From positions 1 to 7,781 of the forward strand of contig JAEXXN010000450.1 in NCBI GenBank assembly GCA_023405875.1: a stretch of DNA of 7,781 bases, in the 5' to 3' direction. Each line of letters begins with the position of its first letter. The stretch's first letter is position 1. The DNA is from Bacillota bacterium (GTDB lineage: Bacteria > Bacillota > Clostridia > Lutisporales > Lutisporaceae). A program made the position numbers and the translations under genes. The notes beneath the pieces were generated by a model that made no database searches, was not told the origin of the DNA, and was given only the letters and a program-made list of their open reading frames with translations. This document shows positions 1-6,567 of the stretch, piece by piece.

Positions 1-1
1 T

Positions 2-181
2 AAAAGTGGTGATTATCTTGACCTTGCAGGTAAAATAAAGGTTATGGCAGACGATTCGGAAAAGGTCAAAATTATGGGAGAAAATGCATTTGAATATGCT
101 TTGGGGAACTTTACTGCAGAAAAGAATGCGGAAGAAATATACAAGCTATACCGTGAGATATTGAGTAATAGAGGTAAATAG
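2..181 (+). CDS. Glycosyltransferase family 4-like protein, C-terminal fragment
   Basis: The reading frame is open from the window edge to a TAG stop, so only the last 59 residues are visible. They read like the end of a GT-B fold, group 1 (GT4) glycosyltransferase: a segment resembling the end of the donor-binding domain (GDYLDLAGKIKVMADD), then MGENAFEYALGNFTAEKNAEEI, the typical MGENAR..v..nFtWekna pattern of the final helices, and a last helix KLYREIL. Such enzymes transfer a sugar from a nucleotide donor to a lipid-linked or growing glycan on the cytoplasmic side of the membrane. The catalytic region lies outside the window, so donor and acceptor cannot be named. It is the first of a run of same-strand glycan genes. 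About 100 bases follow before the next start, with no clear terminator. Confidence 0.78.
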   Translation, partial: KSGDYLDLAGKIKVMADDSEKVKIMGENAFEYALGNFTAEKNAEEIYKLYREILSNRGK

Positions 182-269
182 CTTTATTAGGGGAATATAC
201 AGATTATGATATAGTAGCAGGAGCTGCGGACATATGATGATTAAGACCATTCAAGAGTAATTAACGAAT

Positions 270-274
270 GGGGG
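270..274 (+). promoter_or_regulatory. Ribosome binding site supporting a GTG start at 283
   Basis: GGGGG lies 8 bases upstream of the GTG at 283. It supports a GTG start and keeps the N-terminal membrane helix in the protein. The ATG at 268 overlaps this G-run but reads into a stop after two codons, so it cannot be the start. The next in-frame ATG, at 358, has no purine-rich site and would delete the helix. Confidence 0.5.
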
Positions 275-282
275 TTTGAGAC

Positions 283-777
283 GTGACATTATTATGGAAT
301 ATAATTGCTATACTTTCCATTGTAGTATTGATTTTTTGCACGATAAAGCTTGCTTCAATGGGTAAAAAAGTGAAGCTATTTGAGACTACCAATTCAAGAT
401 ATGTAATGTATTATAAGGTTCTTACCCAATGGTTAAAAAACAGGAATAAAGGCATAAAGGCTGATGAATTTCTCAAGAAACAGAAAATAAGTAGCATTGC
501 TATATACGGCATAGGGGAAATGGGCAAGTTGCTTTATGAAGAACTAAAAAATACAGAAATAAAAGTGGATTATTTCATTGACAAAAAAGCAGATGGTAAT
601 TTATTAGAGGATATTGGAGTAAAAATCGTAAAAGTAGCTGAGGTGGCTGCAGAAAAACCTGTAGAGGCAATAGTTGTAACACCAATTTATGATTTCAATA
701 CAATTGAGGATATGCTCTATGATATGGGATTGAATGCTGTCATAATATCTTTGGAGGATATAGTCTATGAGGTTTAG
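283..777 (+). CDS. Membrane-anchored Rossmann-like nucleotide-binding protein, uncharacterised glycan-cluster family
   Basis: This is a 164-residue protein starting at GTG. Residues 3-24 form one hydrophobic membrane helix, followed by a basic stretch (MGKKVK) that would sit in the cytoplasm. Residues 43-68 form a linker helix containing QWLKNRNKG. A Rossmann-like beta-alpha-beta unit follows: IAIYGIGEMGKLL has the GxGxxG glycines at 76, 78 and 81, and the second strand ends in YFIDKKAD (97-104), where an acidic residue would contact a nucleotide ribose. A later strand reads EAIVVTPIYDF, and the protein ends ISLEDIVYEV. The pattern resembles a conserved, unnamed family seen in Firmicute polysaccharide loci. 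No catalytic domain is attached and I know of no assigned reaction. Similar modules are fused to the glycosyltransferases at 1178, 3164 and 4273, which suggests an accessory or ligand-binding role in the same pathway. That role is inference. Confidence 0.75.
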   Translation: MTLLWNIIAILSIVVLIFCTIKLASMGKKVKLFETTNSRYVMYYKVLTQWLKNRNKGIKADEFLKKQKISSIAIYGIGEMGKLLYEELKNTEIKVDYFIDKKADGNLLEDIGVKIVKVAEVAAEKPVEAIVVTPIYDFNTIEDMLYDMGLNAVIISLEDIVYEV

Positions 778-794
778 CCATGCTTGAGACATTC

Positions 795-1066
795 AAAATA
801 TAGTTGCAATAACTGCCTGCAATGTAGGACATATGGGTTAAGGCCTAATGAGGCATGGCTGCAGAAAGTTTACAAAACTTGGAGAAAAATGGGGGCACTA
901 TCAGACGCACATTCCTTCAGATGTTAGGTTTTATGACCGGAGGCTTGAAGATACCAGGATTGCGTAGGCCCAATTGGCAGAGAGGTAGGGTATAGGCGAT
1001 TTTTGCTACTGTCACTATTGGTTTAATAGAAATCTGCTCTTGGAAAGACCATTTATAGATCACCTC
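795..1066 (+). pseudogene. Remnant of a WbsX-type (GH99-like) glycan enzyme, 5' part only
   Basis: No intact frame exists here, but pieces in successive frames reproduce the N-terminus of the WbsX family in order. Around 797-831 are pieces resembling the opening strand (KI..VAI, then LP.Q..T, like KIVAFYLPQFHT). At 847-882, NEAWLQKVYKTW resembles NDEWWGKGFTEW. At 890-964, in another frame, WGHYQTHIPSDVRFYD and RLEDTRIA resemble GHYQPHLPxDLGFYD and RxPEtReAQ. The same frame continues through TAG at 965 and TAG at 986, with AQLAER between them, and then reads GIGDFCYCHYWFN and LLLERPFIDHL, matching GIDGFCYYHYWFN and LLERPxdeiL. Similarity stops near 1066, so only about the first 90-95 residues of a normally much longer protein remain. 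WbsX-like proteins occur in O-antigen and surface-glycan clusters and are predicted to act on glycans. Frame changes, two stops and loss of the 3' end make a functional product very unlikely. The 1067-1163 stretch after it is AT-rich and shows no gene. Confidence 0.85.
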
Positions 1067-1163
1067 TGTATAATTAGAATATTTTATAAGAAAATGAATT
1101 GAGCGGTTTTATTTTATTGAAAATATACAGTTTACATGTTCATATTGTATCTAAACAATAATT

Positions 1164-1168
1164 GGAGG
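1164..1168 (+). promoter_or_regulatory. Ribosome binding site that sets the start at 1178
   Basis: A perfect GGAGG lies 9 bases before the ATG at 1178. The longer frame from the ATG at 1136 has no such site and adds 14 residues (beginning MFILYLNNN) ahead of the motif where this family normally begins (CTSICANYLP). The site therefore decides for 1178. Confidence 0.85.
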
Positions 1169-1177
1169 TTATATCAT

Positions 1178-2614
1178 ATGATTTTTTGTACTTCAATATG
1201 TGCCAATTACTTACCCAAAGCTATGGTACTAGCAAAAACCCTTAAGAGTAACAATCCGAATGCCCGAATTGTGGTATGCCTAGTAGAGGATAGAATTGAA
1301 AATACCATTGAGGAATTTGAATATTTTGACAGTATCGTGCTTGCTAAAGAAATAGGCATCAGAAATTACGAAAGTTTTATGTTCAAGCATACGATTATAG
1401 AGGCTTCTACAGCAGTAAAAGGAGATTTGTTTACATATCTTATGGAGAAATATAAGGAAGAGGATAAATTTATATATTTAGATCCTGACATTGCAGTGTT
1501 TAGCAGCTTTTCCGAATTGGAAAACATATTGGAAGAACATGAAATTGTTTTAACACCCCATACATATTGTCCTGATGAAGGAGAAAAGTTTAATGATAGC
1601 ATTTTTTTAGAATTGAATCACCTTAAGAGAGGGGTGTATAACCTGGGGTTCCTGGGAATCCGAAGAGGAAAAGAGTCGGGCAGTTTTATCAATTGGTGGA
1701 GGAATCGCTTAAATATGCTTTGTTATGATCAGGTTGAAGAGGGTCTTTTTGTTGATCAAAAGTGGATCGACCTGGCGCCTGCGTTGTTTGATGTATATAT
1801 TTTAAAGGAGCCAGGATATAACTTGGCTTATTGGAATCTTGAGAAAAGGAACATTACTATTCGTGAAGACAATGCTTATGCTGTAAATGGCAAACCTCTA
1901 ATTTTTGTGCATTTTTCCGGTTGGGATTCGGGATTCAATGATATTGCAGTATCAACTTATGCTCCAAATGCAAACGAGCTTATGAATAATATCAAGAGAG
2001 ACTATAATCTGCAGTTATTAGAAATGGATATGTACGGCATTAGCAAAATCAAATGGAGCTATAATTGTTATCATAACGGTGAGAAGATTTCCAACAGCTT
2101 TAGAATGTTATACAGAAAAAGTGAAATGCTTCAGCATATTTATAATCAGCCTTTCATTCAGCTAAATAAGGAGATTGAAGGACATCTGGAAAAACTATAT
2201 AATATTCAAGACTGCGATTTGAATTATGATAAATGGTCTGTTATTGAAGACTATGTAAATCAAATAGGCTGCTTCAATAGAGGCTGGGTATCAGAGAAGA
2301 GGATTGAATTAAGTGTATTGAAACCGTTGCTTGATAGGCAGAAAAGGATTTGTATAATCTGGGGTGCAGGTGGTGGAGGAAAAATAATGAAGAAGCTTCT
2401 GGATGAGTTTTTTGAGAATGTCAAGATTGTTGGATTTATTGATAAATACAAGGAAGGATATTTTGAGGGGTATCCGGTCTATAAAACTAGTCAGATTAAC
2501 GAGTTGACTTTCAACTATGTTTTTATTGCAACCTCGCCAGGAAAAGTTGAAGCGGAAAACAACCTTAATTCTATAGGGTCAAAGATTTACAATGATTATT
2601 ATTCACTATTTTAA
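1178..2614 (+). CDS. GT-A-fold glycosyltransferase (GT8-like) with C-terminal Rossmann-like module
   Basis: This 478-residue protein starts at the ATG behind GGAGG. It opens with MIFCTSICANYLPKAMVLAKTL, the first strand and helix of a GT-A fold family related in layout to GT8. Residues 98-108 read FIYLDPDIAVF; D102 and D104 form the DxD metal and nucleotide-sugar site. Further conserved blocks are VLTPHTY, RGVYNLGFLGIRRG, GLFVDQKWIDLAP, PGYNLAYWNL and VHFSGWDSG, the last carrying a histidine typical of the family's metal site. Residues from about 388 form a second domain: ICIIWGAGGGGKIMKKLL has glycines 396, 398 and 401 of a GxGxxG loop, followed by IVGFIDKYKEG and a strand reading FNYVFIATSP. 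It should transfer a sugar to a glycan in the cytoplasm; donor and acceptor are unknown. It follows a WbsX relic and precedes an FkbM relic. The bases after its stop show only a weak, imperfect hairpin without a T-tract. Confidence 0.85.
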   Translation: MIFCTSICANYLPKAMVLAKTLKSNNPNARIVVCLVEDRIENTIEEFEYFDSIVLAKEIGIRNYESFMFKHTIIEASTAVKGDLFTYLMEKYKEEDKFIYLDPDIAVFSSFSELENILEEHEIVLTPHTYCPDEGEKFNDSIFLELNHLKRGVYNLGFLGIRRGKESGSFINWWRNRLNMLCYDQVEEGLFVDQKWIDLAPALFDVYILKEPGYNLAYWNLEKRNITIREDNAYAVNGKPLIFVHFSGWDSGFNDIAVSTYAPNANELMNNIKRDYNLQLLEMDMYGISKIKWSYNCYHNGEKISNSFRMLYRKSEMLQHIYNQPFIQLNKEIEGHLEKLYNIQDCDLNYDKWSVIEDYVNQIGCFNRGWVSEKRIELSVLKPLLDRQKRICIIWGAGGGGKIMKKLLDEFFENVKIVGFIDKYKEGYFEGYPVYKTSQINELTFNYVFIATSPGKVEAENNLNSIGSKIYNDYYSLF

Positions 2615-2653
2615 CCAAGGTTTTCAAGCTTATTAACTTTGAAGAGAACTTGA

Positions 2654-3135
2654 ATGCTAAATTTATTAATAGTAACCAAGTGTGTAAATTTGGATAAGGA
2701 AGGAGCTTATCTGATTAATAAAGTAAAGCGTCTGGCAAGTAATTCTAATTCAGTTATTGTAATTTCCCAAGGAGGAAATGGGATAAAAGAGATAATGGAT
2801 TCCGGAGTTTTGCATCATCAGAAAATGGAAGCTCCAATATAAATAGTGGTGTAGCAGATAGTGTTGAGATATATCGACTGGATGACTTCTTGAAAGGTGA
2901 GGATGTTACATTCATTAAAATGGATGTAGAAGGGGCAGAGATGAAGGCATTGATGGGGGCGCAGAATATTATAATAAGCAAGAGACCAAAGCTTGCTATA
3001 TGTATTTACCATATGCCGCCAGAGGACTTTTGGGAAATTCCTATATACATAAAGTCTTTAGTTCCAGAATACAAGATATTCATCAGGCATTATAATTTTG
3101 ACATTCTAGATACAATCTGTTATGCAACATTATAG
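2654..3135 (+). pseudogene. Truncated, frameshifted FkbM-type methyltransferase remnant
   Basis: The well-preserved part is one frame from about 2776 to a TAG at 3133-3135. It reads WDKRDNGFRSF, NGSSNIN, VEIYRLDDFLK, VTFIKMDVEGAEMKALMGAQ, PKLAICIYHMPEDFWEIPIYIKSL and finally IFIRHYNFDILDTICYATL, including the natural C-terminal end. This is the second half of the FkbM (Methyltransf_21) fold; the IKMDVEGAE block is diagnostic. The preceding piece (INKVKRLASNSNSVIVISQG) continues the fold but lies in another frame, so there is a net frameshift between about 2771 and 2779 where GLWDK would be expected. The N-terminal half, with the AdoMet-binding glycine loop, is missing, and the good frame has no ATG or ribosome site at its beginning. 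FkbM enzymes O-methylate glycans or natural products. This copy should be inactive, because the cofactor site is gone. The first ~35 bases of the span are not clearly related to anything. Confidence 0.8.
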
Positions 3136-3163
3136 AGAACATTGAAGAGGAGAAACAACAGCA

Positions 3164-4228
3164 ATGGATAATAAACCTTTTGTTTCCGTTCTAATAAATA
3201 ACTACAATTATTCAGAATTTCTGCCTGAAGCCATTGAGTCTGTATTGAATCAGACATATAGAAATTTTGAACTGATAATCGTTGATGATGGTTCCACTGA
3301 TAACTCAGCCGATATTATTGAGCGCTATTATAAAGAAAATCAGGATATTATTAAGCCTATATATAAGAAAAATGGGGGACAAGCCTCGGCTATGAATGCA
3401 GGATACTATATGGCTAGAGGAGAAATCATCGCATTTCTGGACAGTGATGATTTTTGGTTTCCTGCAAAGCTGGAAAGTATAGTAAAGTATCATGAAAGAT
3501 ATGGTATTGTCCAGCATAATTTGCTGGTCAATGGAAAGCAAAAGTATATTAAACTGCGGAATGATATAGATTGGGCCATTATGATGAAAGAATACGGCTG
3601 TCTGCTTGGCTATTGGATCCCAACTACAGGGCTGACCTTTTCGCATCATATTTTGGAAAAAGTATTTCCTATACCTGAGAAATCATTAAAACTATGTGCG
3701 GATGCTTTTATTTTTTGGAATGCTTTATATTTCTCAAAAATATATTCCATAGATGATGCTTTAGGCTTCTACAGAGTACATGGTAAAAATAACTGGCATA
3801 ATAGGTTTAATGATGAAAGGATTAAGAGCACAGTTGATGAAATATTGGAGGAATTGAACAATAAGCTGAGTTCCTTGGGATATGATACGGCTATTCGGTA
3901 TGAAAGTGCGTCATACGGAGGGATTCTAAGCTTCTTCATAAAAAAGGGAGAAAGATATGTTCTATATGGTACGGGATCACTCAGTGCAGAGTTTACCAAG
4001 ATAATCAAAGAGCACGGCGGGATTATTGTGTATTACTCCGATACTAATAACAATAAATGGGGAGGAACTTTTGAGATGAGAAATATCTTGGCGCCGGAAG
4101 ATTTGGTATCTCAAAGGAAGTTTTTCGACAAAATTGTTGTAGCAAGCAGCTTTGTTGACGAGATTGTTCCAAAACTGGAAAAACTAGGTTTTATCAAAGA
4201 CTCTGATATTATAGTGCCTCAATTATAG
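3164..4228 (+). CDS. Family 2 glycosyltransferase with C-terminal Rossmann-like module (first tandem copy)
   Basis: This is a 354-residue protein. The GT2 (GT-A) domain begins at residue 7 with VSVLINNYNY, followed by IIVDDGSTD (38-46, nucleotide binding), NGGQASAMNAG (70-80) and FLDSDD (91-96, the metal-binding DxD). IPTTGLTF, EKVFPIPE and GFYRVHGKNNW follow in the acceptor half. A second domain begins near 263: YVLYGTGSLSAEF keeps glycines 269 and 271 of a GxGxxG loop but has serine at 274 in place of the third glycine. YYSDTNNNKWGG and KIVVASSF complete it. The enzyme is expected to add one sugar from a nucleotide donor to the growing glycan in the cytoplasm. GAGGAG at 3147-3152 lies 11 bases before the ATG. 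The next gene is a close paralogue in the same order of domains, which points to tandem duplication. Sugar specificity cannot be read from the sequence. Confidence 0.88.
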   Translation: MDNKPFVSVLINNYNYSEFLPEAIESVLNQTYRNFELIIVDDGSTDNSADIIERYYKENQDIIKPIYKKNGGQASAMNAGYYMARGEIIAFLDSDDFWFPAKLESIVKYHERYGIVQHNLLVNGKQKYIKLRNDIDWAIMMKEYGCLLGYWIPTTGLTFSHHILEKVFPIPEKSLKLCADAFIFWNALYFSKIYSIDDALGFYRVHGKNNWHNRFNDERIKSTVDEILEELNNKLSSLGYDTAIRYESASYGGILSFFIKKGERYVLYGTGSLSAEFTKIIKEHGGIIVYYSDTNNNKWGGTFEMRNILAPEDLVSQRKFFDKIVVASSFVDEIVPKLEKLGFIKDSDIIVPQL

Positions 4229-4260
4229 AGTAATACTGGTTAAGCGATATTTTAATGAAC

Positions 4261-4265
4261 AGGAG
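4261..4265 (+). promoter_or_regulatory. Ribosome binding site that sets the start at 4273
   Basis: AGGAG lies 7 bases before the ATG at 4273. The in-frame ATG at 4255 has no site upstream, and its coding sequence would contain this one. The upstream paralogue begins at almost the same place relative to VSVLINNYNY, which also favours 4273. Confidence 0.75.
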
Positions 4266-4272
4266 TATTAAC

Positions 4273-5328
4273 ATGAATAATTTAAAGGTTTCTGTACTAA
4301 TTAACAATTACAACTACTCGGCATATATACGTGAAGCAATAGAATCTGTGCTGAATCAGACATATGAGAATTATGAGCTGATTGTTGTTGATGATGGATC
4401 TACTGATAACTCAAGAGAAATAATAGACGATTATTTTAAAAGGTATCCTGAAAAGATTATTCCGATATATAAGGAAAATGGGGGACAAGCTTCTGCATTC
4501 AATAAAGGCTTTGCAGTCGCGACAGGAGAAATAATAGCATTCCTTGACAGTGATGATTATTGGTTTCATAATAAACTTCAAAGAATAGCAGAGGTACATG
4601 AGAAATATTCAATAGTACAGCATAATTTATTAAAAGGAAAAGAAAAATACCGCCTGATATCAAATAAATCAGATAAGCAGAGGCTTTTGAAGGGGTTTGG
4701 GTATATAGGAGCTGTGATTCCAACTTCAGGCTTATCATTTCGCAGGGATTTATTAGAAAAAGTATTTCCAATACCCGAGGAACCTCTGAGGATTTGTTCT
4801 GAAACTTTTGTATTGTGTAATGCTCTTTACTATGAGAATATTTTTTCTATTGACGAATGTTTGGGATATTATAGAATTCATGGAGATAACAATTGGTTCG
4901 GCAAAGAAGTACCGGACAGCTCTAATTACACATTGGAATTACTGAACAACAAGCTTATCAAGGAAAACCTTAATCCTGTCCCGATAGCTGAATCCCAAGG
5001 GGATGCACTGATTAAAAGTGTTCCGTTACCTTCAAGCCAATCATATATATTATACGGTGCAGGAGGATTTGGTATAAGGTTTTTTGAATTTATAACAAAA
5101 GCAGGGGGAATAGTAAAATACTTTAGTGACTCCAACTCACAGAAGTGGGGCAGCAAAGTTTGCAATGTGGAAGTCATTAATCCTCAAAAAATAAAGTCAT
5201 TATTGTCAGTAACCGATAAAGTATTAATAAGCAGCAGCTTTAGTGAGGACGTATTAGAAAGCTTATTAGAATTGGGTATAAATGAAAATTATATAATCAC
5301 GCCGACCATAAATATTAAGGAAAGCTGA
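4273..5328 (+). CDS. Family 2 glycosyltransferase with C-terminal Rossmann-like module (second tandem copy)
   Basis: This is a 351-residue protein from the ATG behind AGGAG; a start six codons earlier is possible but has no ribosome site. It matches the preceding gene along its length: VSVLINNYNYS, EAIESVLNQTY, VDDGSTDNS (39-47), NGGQASAFN, GEIIAFLDSDD (DxD at 92-95), IVQHNLL, IPTSGLSF, EKVFPIPE and YRIHGDNNW. The C-terminal module has an intact glycine loop, YILYGAGGFGIRFF, with G262, G264 and G267, followed by KYFSDSNSQKWGS and KVLISSSF. Sequence drift between the copies is greatest in the linker (about residues 215-255) and around the glycine loop, so the two may use different donors or acceptors (inference). 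It probably shares an operon with its neighbours: 44 bases separate it from the upstream stop and 20 from the next start. Confidence 0.88.
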   Translation: MNNLKVSVLINNYNYSAYIREAIESVLNQTYENYELIVVDDGSTDNSREIIDDYFKRYPEKIIPIYKENGGQASAFNKGFAVATGEIIAFLDSDDYWFHNKLQRIAEVHEKYSIVQHNLLKGKEKYRLISNKSDKQRLLKGFGYIGAVIPTSGLSFRRDLLEKVFPIPEEPLRICSETFVLCNALYYENIFSIDECLGYYRIHGDNNWFGKEVPDSSNYTLELLNNKLIKENLNPVPIAESQGDALIKSVPLPSSQSYILYGAGGFGIRFFEFITKAGGIVKYFSDSNSQKWGSKVCNVEVINPQKIKSLLSVTDKVLISSSFSEDVLESLLELGINENYIITPTINIKES

Positions 5329-5348
5329 TGTTAGAATAGAGGGATACC

Positions 5349-6533
5349 ATGACATATGAATGTATTTACAAGGTTTCTGCAGTTATACCTTCATATAATT
5401 CAGAAAGATATATTAGAGAAACCATCTATAGTCTTATTAATCAGACTCAACCCTTGTCAGAAATTATTGTAGTTGATGATTGTAGTAATGACAATACCTG
5501 TTCAATTGTAAAAATGATATCAGAAGAATCTGAAATACCTGTCAAATTGTTTAACAATACTTGTAATCAGGGAGCAGCGATTGCTCGTAACAAAGGGATT
5601 TCAGCTGCTTTGGGGGATTGGATTTTACTTATGGATTCTGATGATGTTGCAGAGCCAAAGCTAGTGGAATTGGAATGTAAAAAATTGAATTATCTAAAAC
5701 AGGATTATGGAAGCAATTGGGTGATTGCTTATCCCGCCTATAGGCAGATTGATGAGAATGGTAATTTGATTTCTTTGGTGACTAGAGGAAAACAGGTTGA
5801 GATTGATGAAACGTTCGGGTACGAAATAGTAAGGAATCTGATAACTACCTCAGGTGTTTTGCTAGATAAAGCAATTACGATGAAGAACGAGGGCTTTGCA
5901 GTAGGCATGAGATATCATGAGGACTGGGAGCTATGGTTGCGGCTTGCGGAAGTCGGAGGATTTGCCTATGTTGACGAACCCTTAGTAAGGGTTCGGAGGC
6001 ATTCGGCCAACACAACCAAGAGTATGGATAAAGTAATATCAACAGAAAATGAGGTTCTGGGGAATTATAGCATTGATGTAATAAAGAAAGGTATATATAA
6101 AAGGAAATTATCAGATAATGAGAATCTGTCTGATTATGTATCGATACTATACAAAATGGGCTTTTGGGAGCTGGGCTTCAAAGAACTTGACAGTGTGAAA
6201 GCAGGTTATATTGATGATAGTATAATGTTTCTTAGGGGATTGTATTATACAAAAATAGGTTTATATGATTCTGCTCAAGAGTGTTTTAAGAGGGCTGTCC
6301 GGTTAAATTATAGAAATGGCGCAGCAATAAACAATCTGGCAATCCAGGATGCTCTGAGCGGTAATATTGAAGAGGCCAGGCTGGGCTTTGAAAGGGCATT
6401 GGAGCTGTATCCCGGGTATATTGATGCACAGAGCAACATTAGGCTTTTAGAATCAAAGGAAGGGCTTAACCAAAGCAATTGCAGGTATACATGGCGGGAA
6501 TTAAGGCCTGTATTATTACATTATTCTGAGTAA
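5349..6533 (+). CDS. Family 2 glycosyltransferase fused to C-terminal TPR repeats
   Basis: This is a 394-residue protein. The GT2 domain spans roughly residues 8-225: VSAVIPSYNSERYI, IIVVDDCSNDNT (39-50), NQGAAIARNKGI (73-84), LLMDSDD (93-99, DxD), HEDWELWLRLA (190-200, carrying the ED pair that usually supplies the catalytic base) and VRRHSANTT. Two tetratricopeptide repeats follow, about 291-322 (FLRGLYYTKIGLYDSAQECFKRA region) and 325-358 (NNLAIQDALSGNIEEARLGFERAL region), each with the small and aromatic residues of the TPR consensus. The protein ends with a basic-aromatic tail, YTWRELRPVLLHYSE. TPRs normally bind peptides or proteins, so this enzyme may dock onto another member of the assembly machinery or onto a protein acceptor (inference). 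It lacks the Rossmann-like tail of the two preceding GT2 enzymes. AGAGGG at 5338-5343 lies 5 bases before the ATG. Confidence 0.87.
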   Translation: MTYECIYKVSAVIPSYNSERYIRETIYSLINQTQPLSEIIVVDDCSNDNTCSIVKMISEESEIPVKLFNNTCNQGAAIARNKGISAALGDWILLMDSDDVAEPKLVELECKKLNYLKQDYGSNWVIAYPAYRQIDENGNLISLVTRGKQVEIDETFGYEIVRNLITTSGVLLDKAITMKNEGFAVGMRYHEDWELWLRLAEVGGFAYVDEPLVRVRRHSANTTKSMDKVISTENEVLGNYSIDVIKKGIYKRKLSDNENLSDYVSILYKMGFWELGFKELDSVKAGYIDDSIMFLRGLYYTKIGLYDSAQECFKRAVRLNYRNGAAINNLAIQDALSGNIEEARLGFERALELYPGYIDAQSNIRLLESKEGLNQSNCRYTWRELRPVLLHYSE

Positions 6534-6567
6534 GCTATAATAAATTATATAGGTGAGGAATCAGATT

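Noticed and set aside
205..210. TATGAT as a -10 element before the gene at 283.
   Set aside because: No recognisable -35 hexamer lies 16-18 bases upstream.
182..282. Possible small gene or leader peptide between the first two genes.
   Set aside because: The frames are short, interrupted by several stops and show no ribosome site with a sensible product.
778..924. A frame that continues after the stop at 775-777 and contains a CxxCxxC cluster, as if a small zinc or iron-sulfur domain.
   Set aside because: It has no start codon or ribosome site. The same bases match the N-terminus of the WbsX relic in order when frame changes are allowed, so the cysteines are a by-product of a shifted frame.
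1117..1160. Promoter-like hexamers upstream of the gene at 1178 (TTGAAA at 1117, TTTACA at 1131 with AACAAT at 1154).
   Set aside because: In such AT-rich DNA, matches of this quality are expected by chance. The better-spaced pair would start transcription on top of the ribosome binding site.
1136..1177. An N-terminal extension of 14 residues on the GT-A glycosyltransferase.
   Set aside because: The GGAGG at 1164-1168 lies inside the extension and is correctly spaced for the ATG at 1178. The family's conserved start also falls there.
2617..2656. Possible hairpin after the glycosyltransferase stop (CAAGGTTTTCAAG pairing loosely with CTTTGAAGAGAACTTG).
   Set aside because: The pairing is interrupted, the stem is AT-rich and no T-tract follows. 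It is not convincing as an intrinsic terminator.
604..5177. Minus-strand open frames of 60-114 codons at several places, for example 3305-3649 and 4499-4771.
   Set aside because: All lie opposite well-supported genes, show no domain resemblance and have low-complexity hydrophobic or cysteine- and serine-rich content typical of antisense frames.
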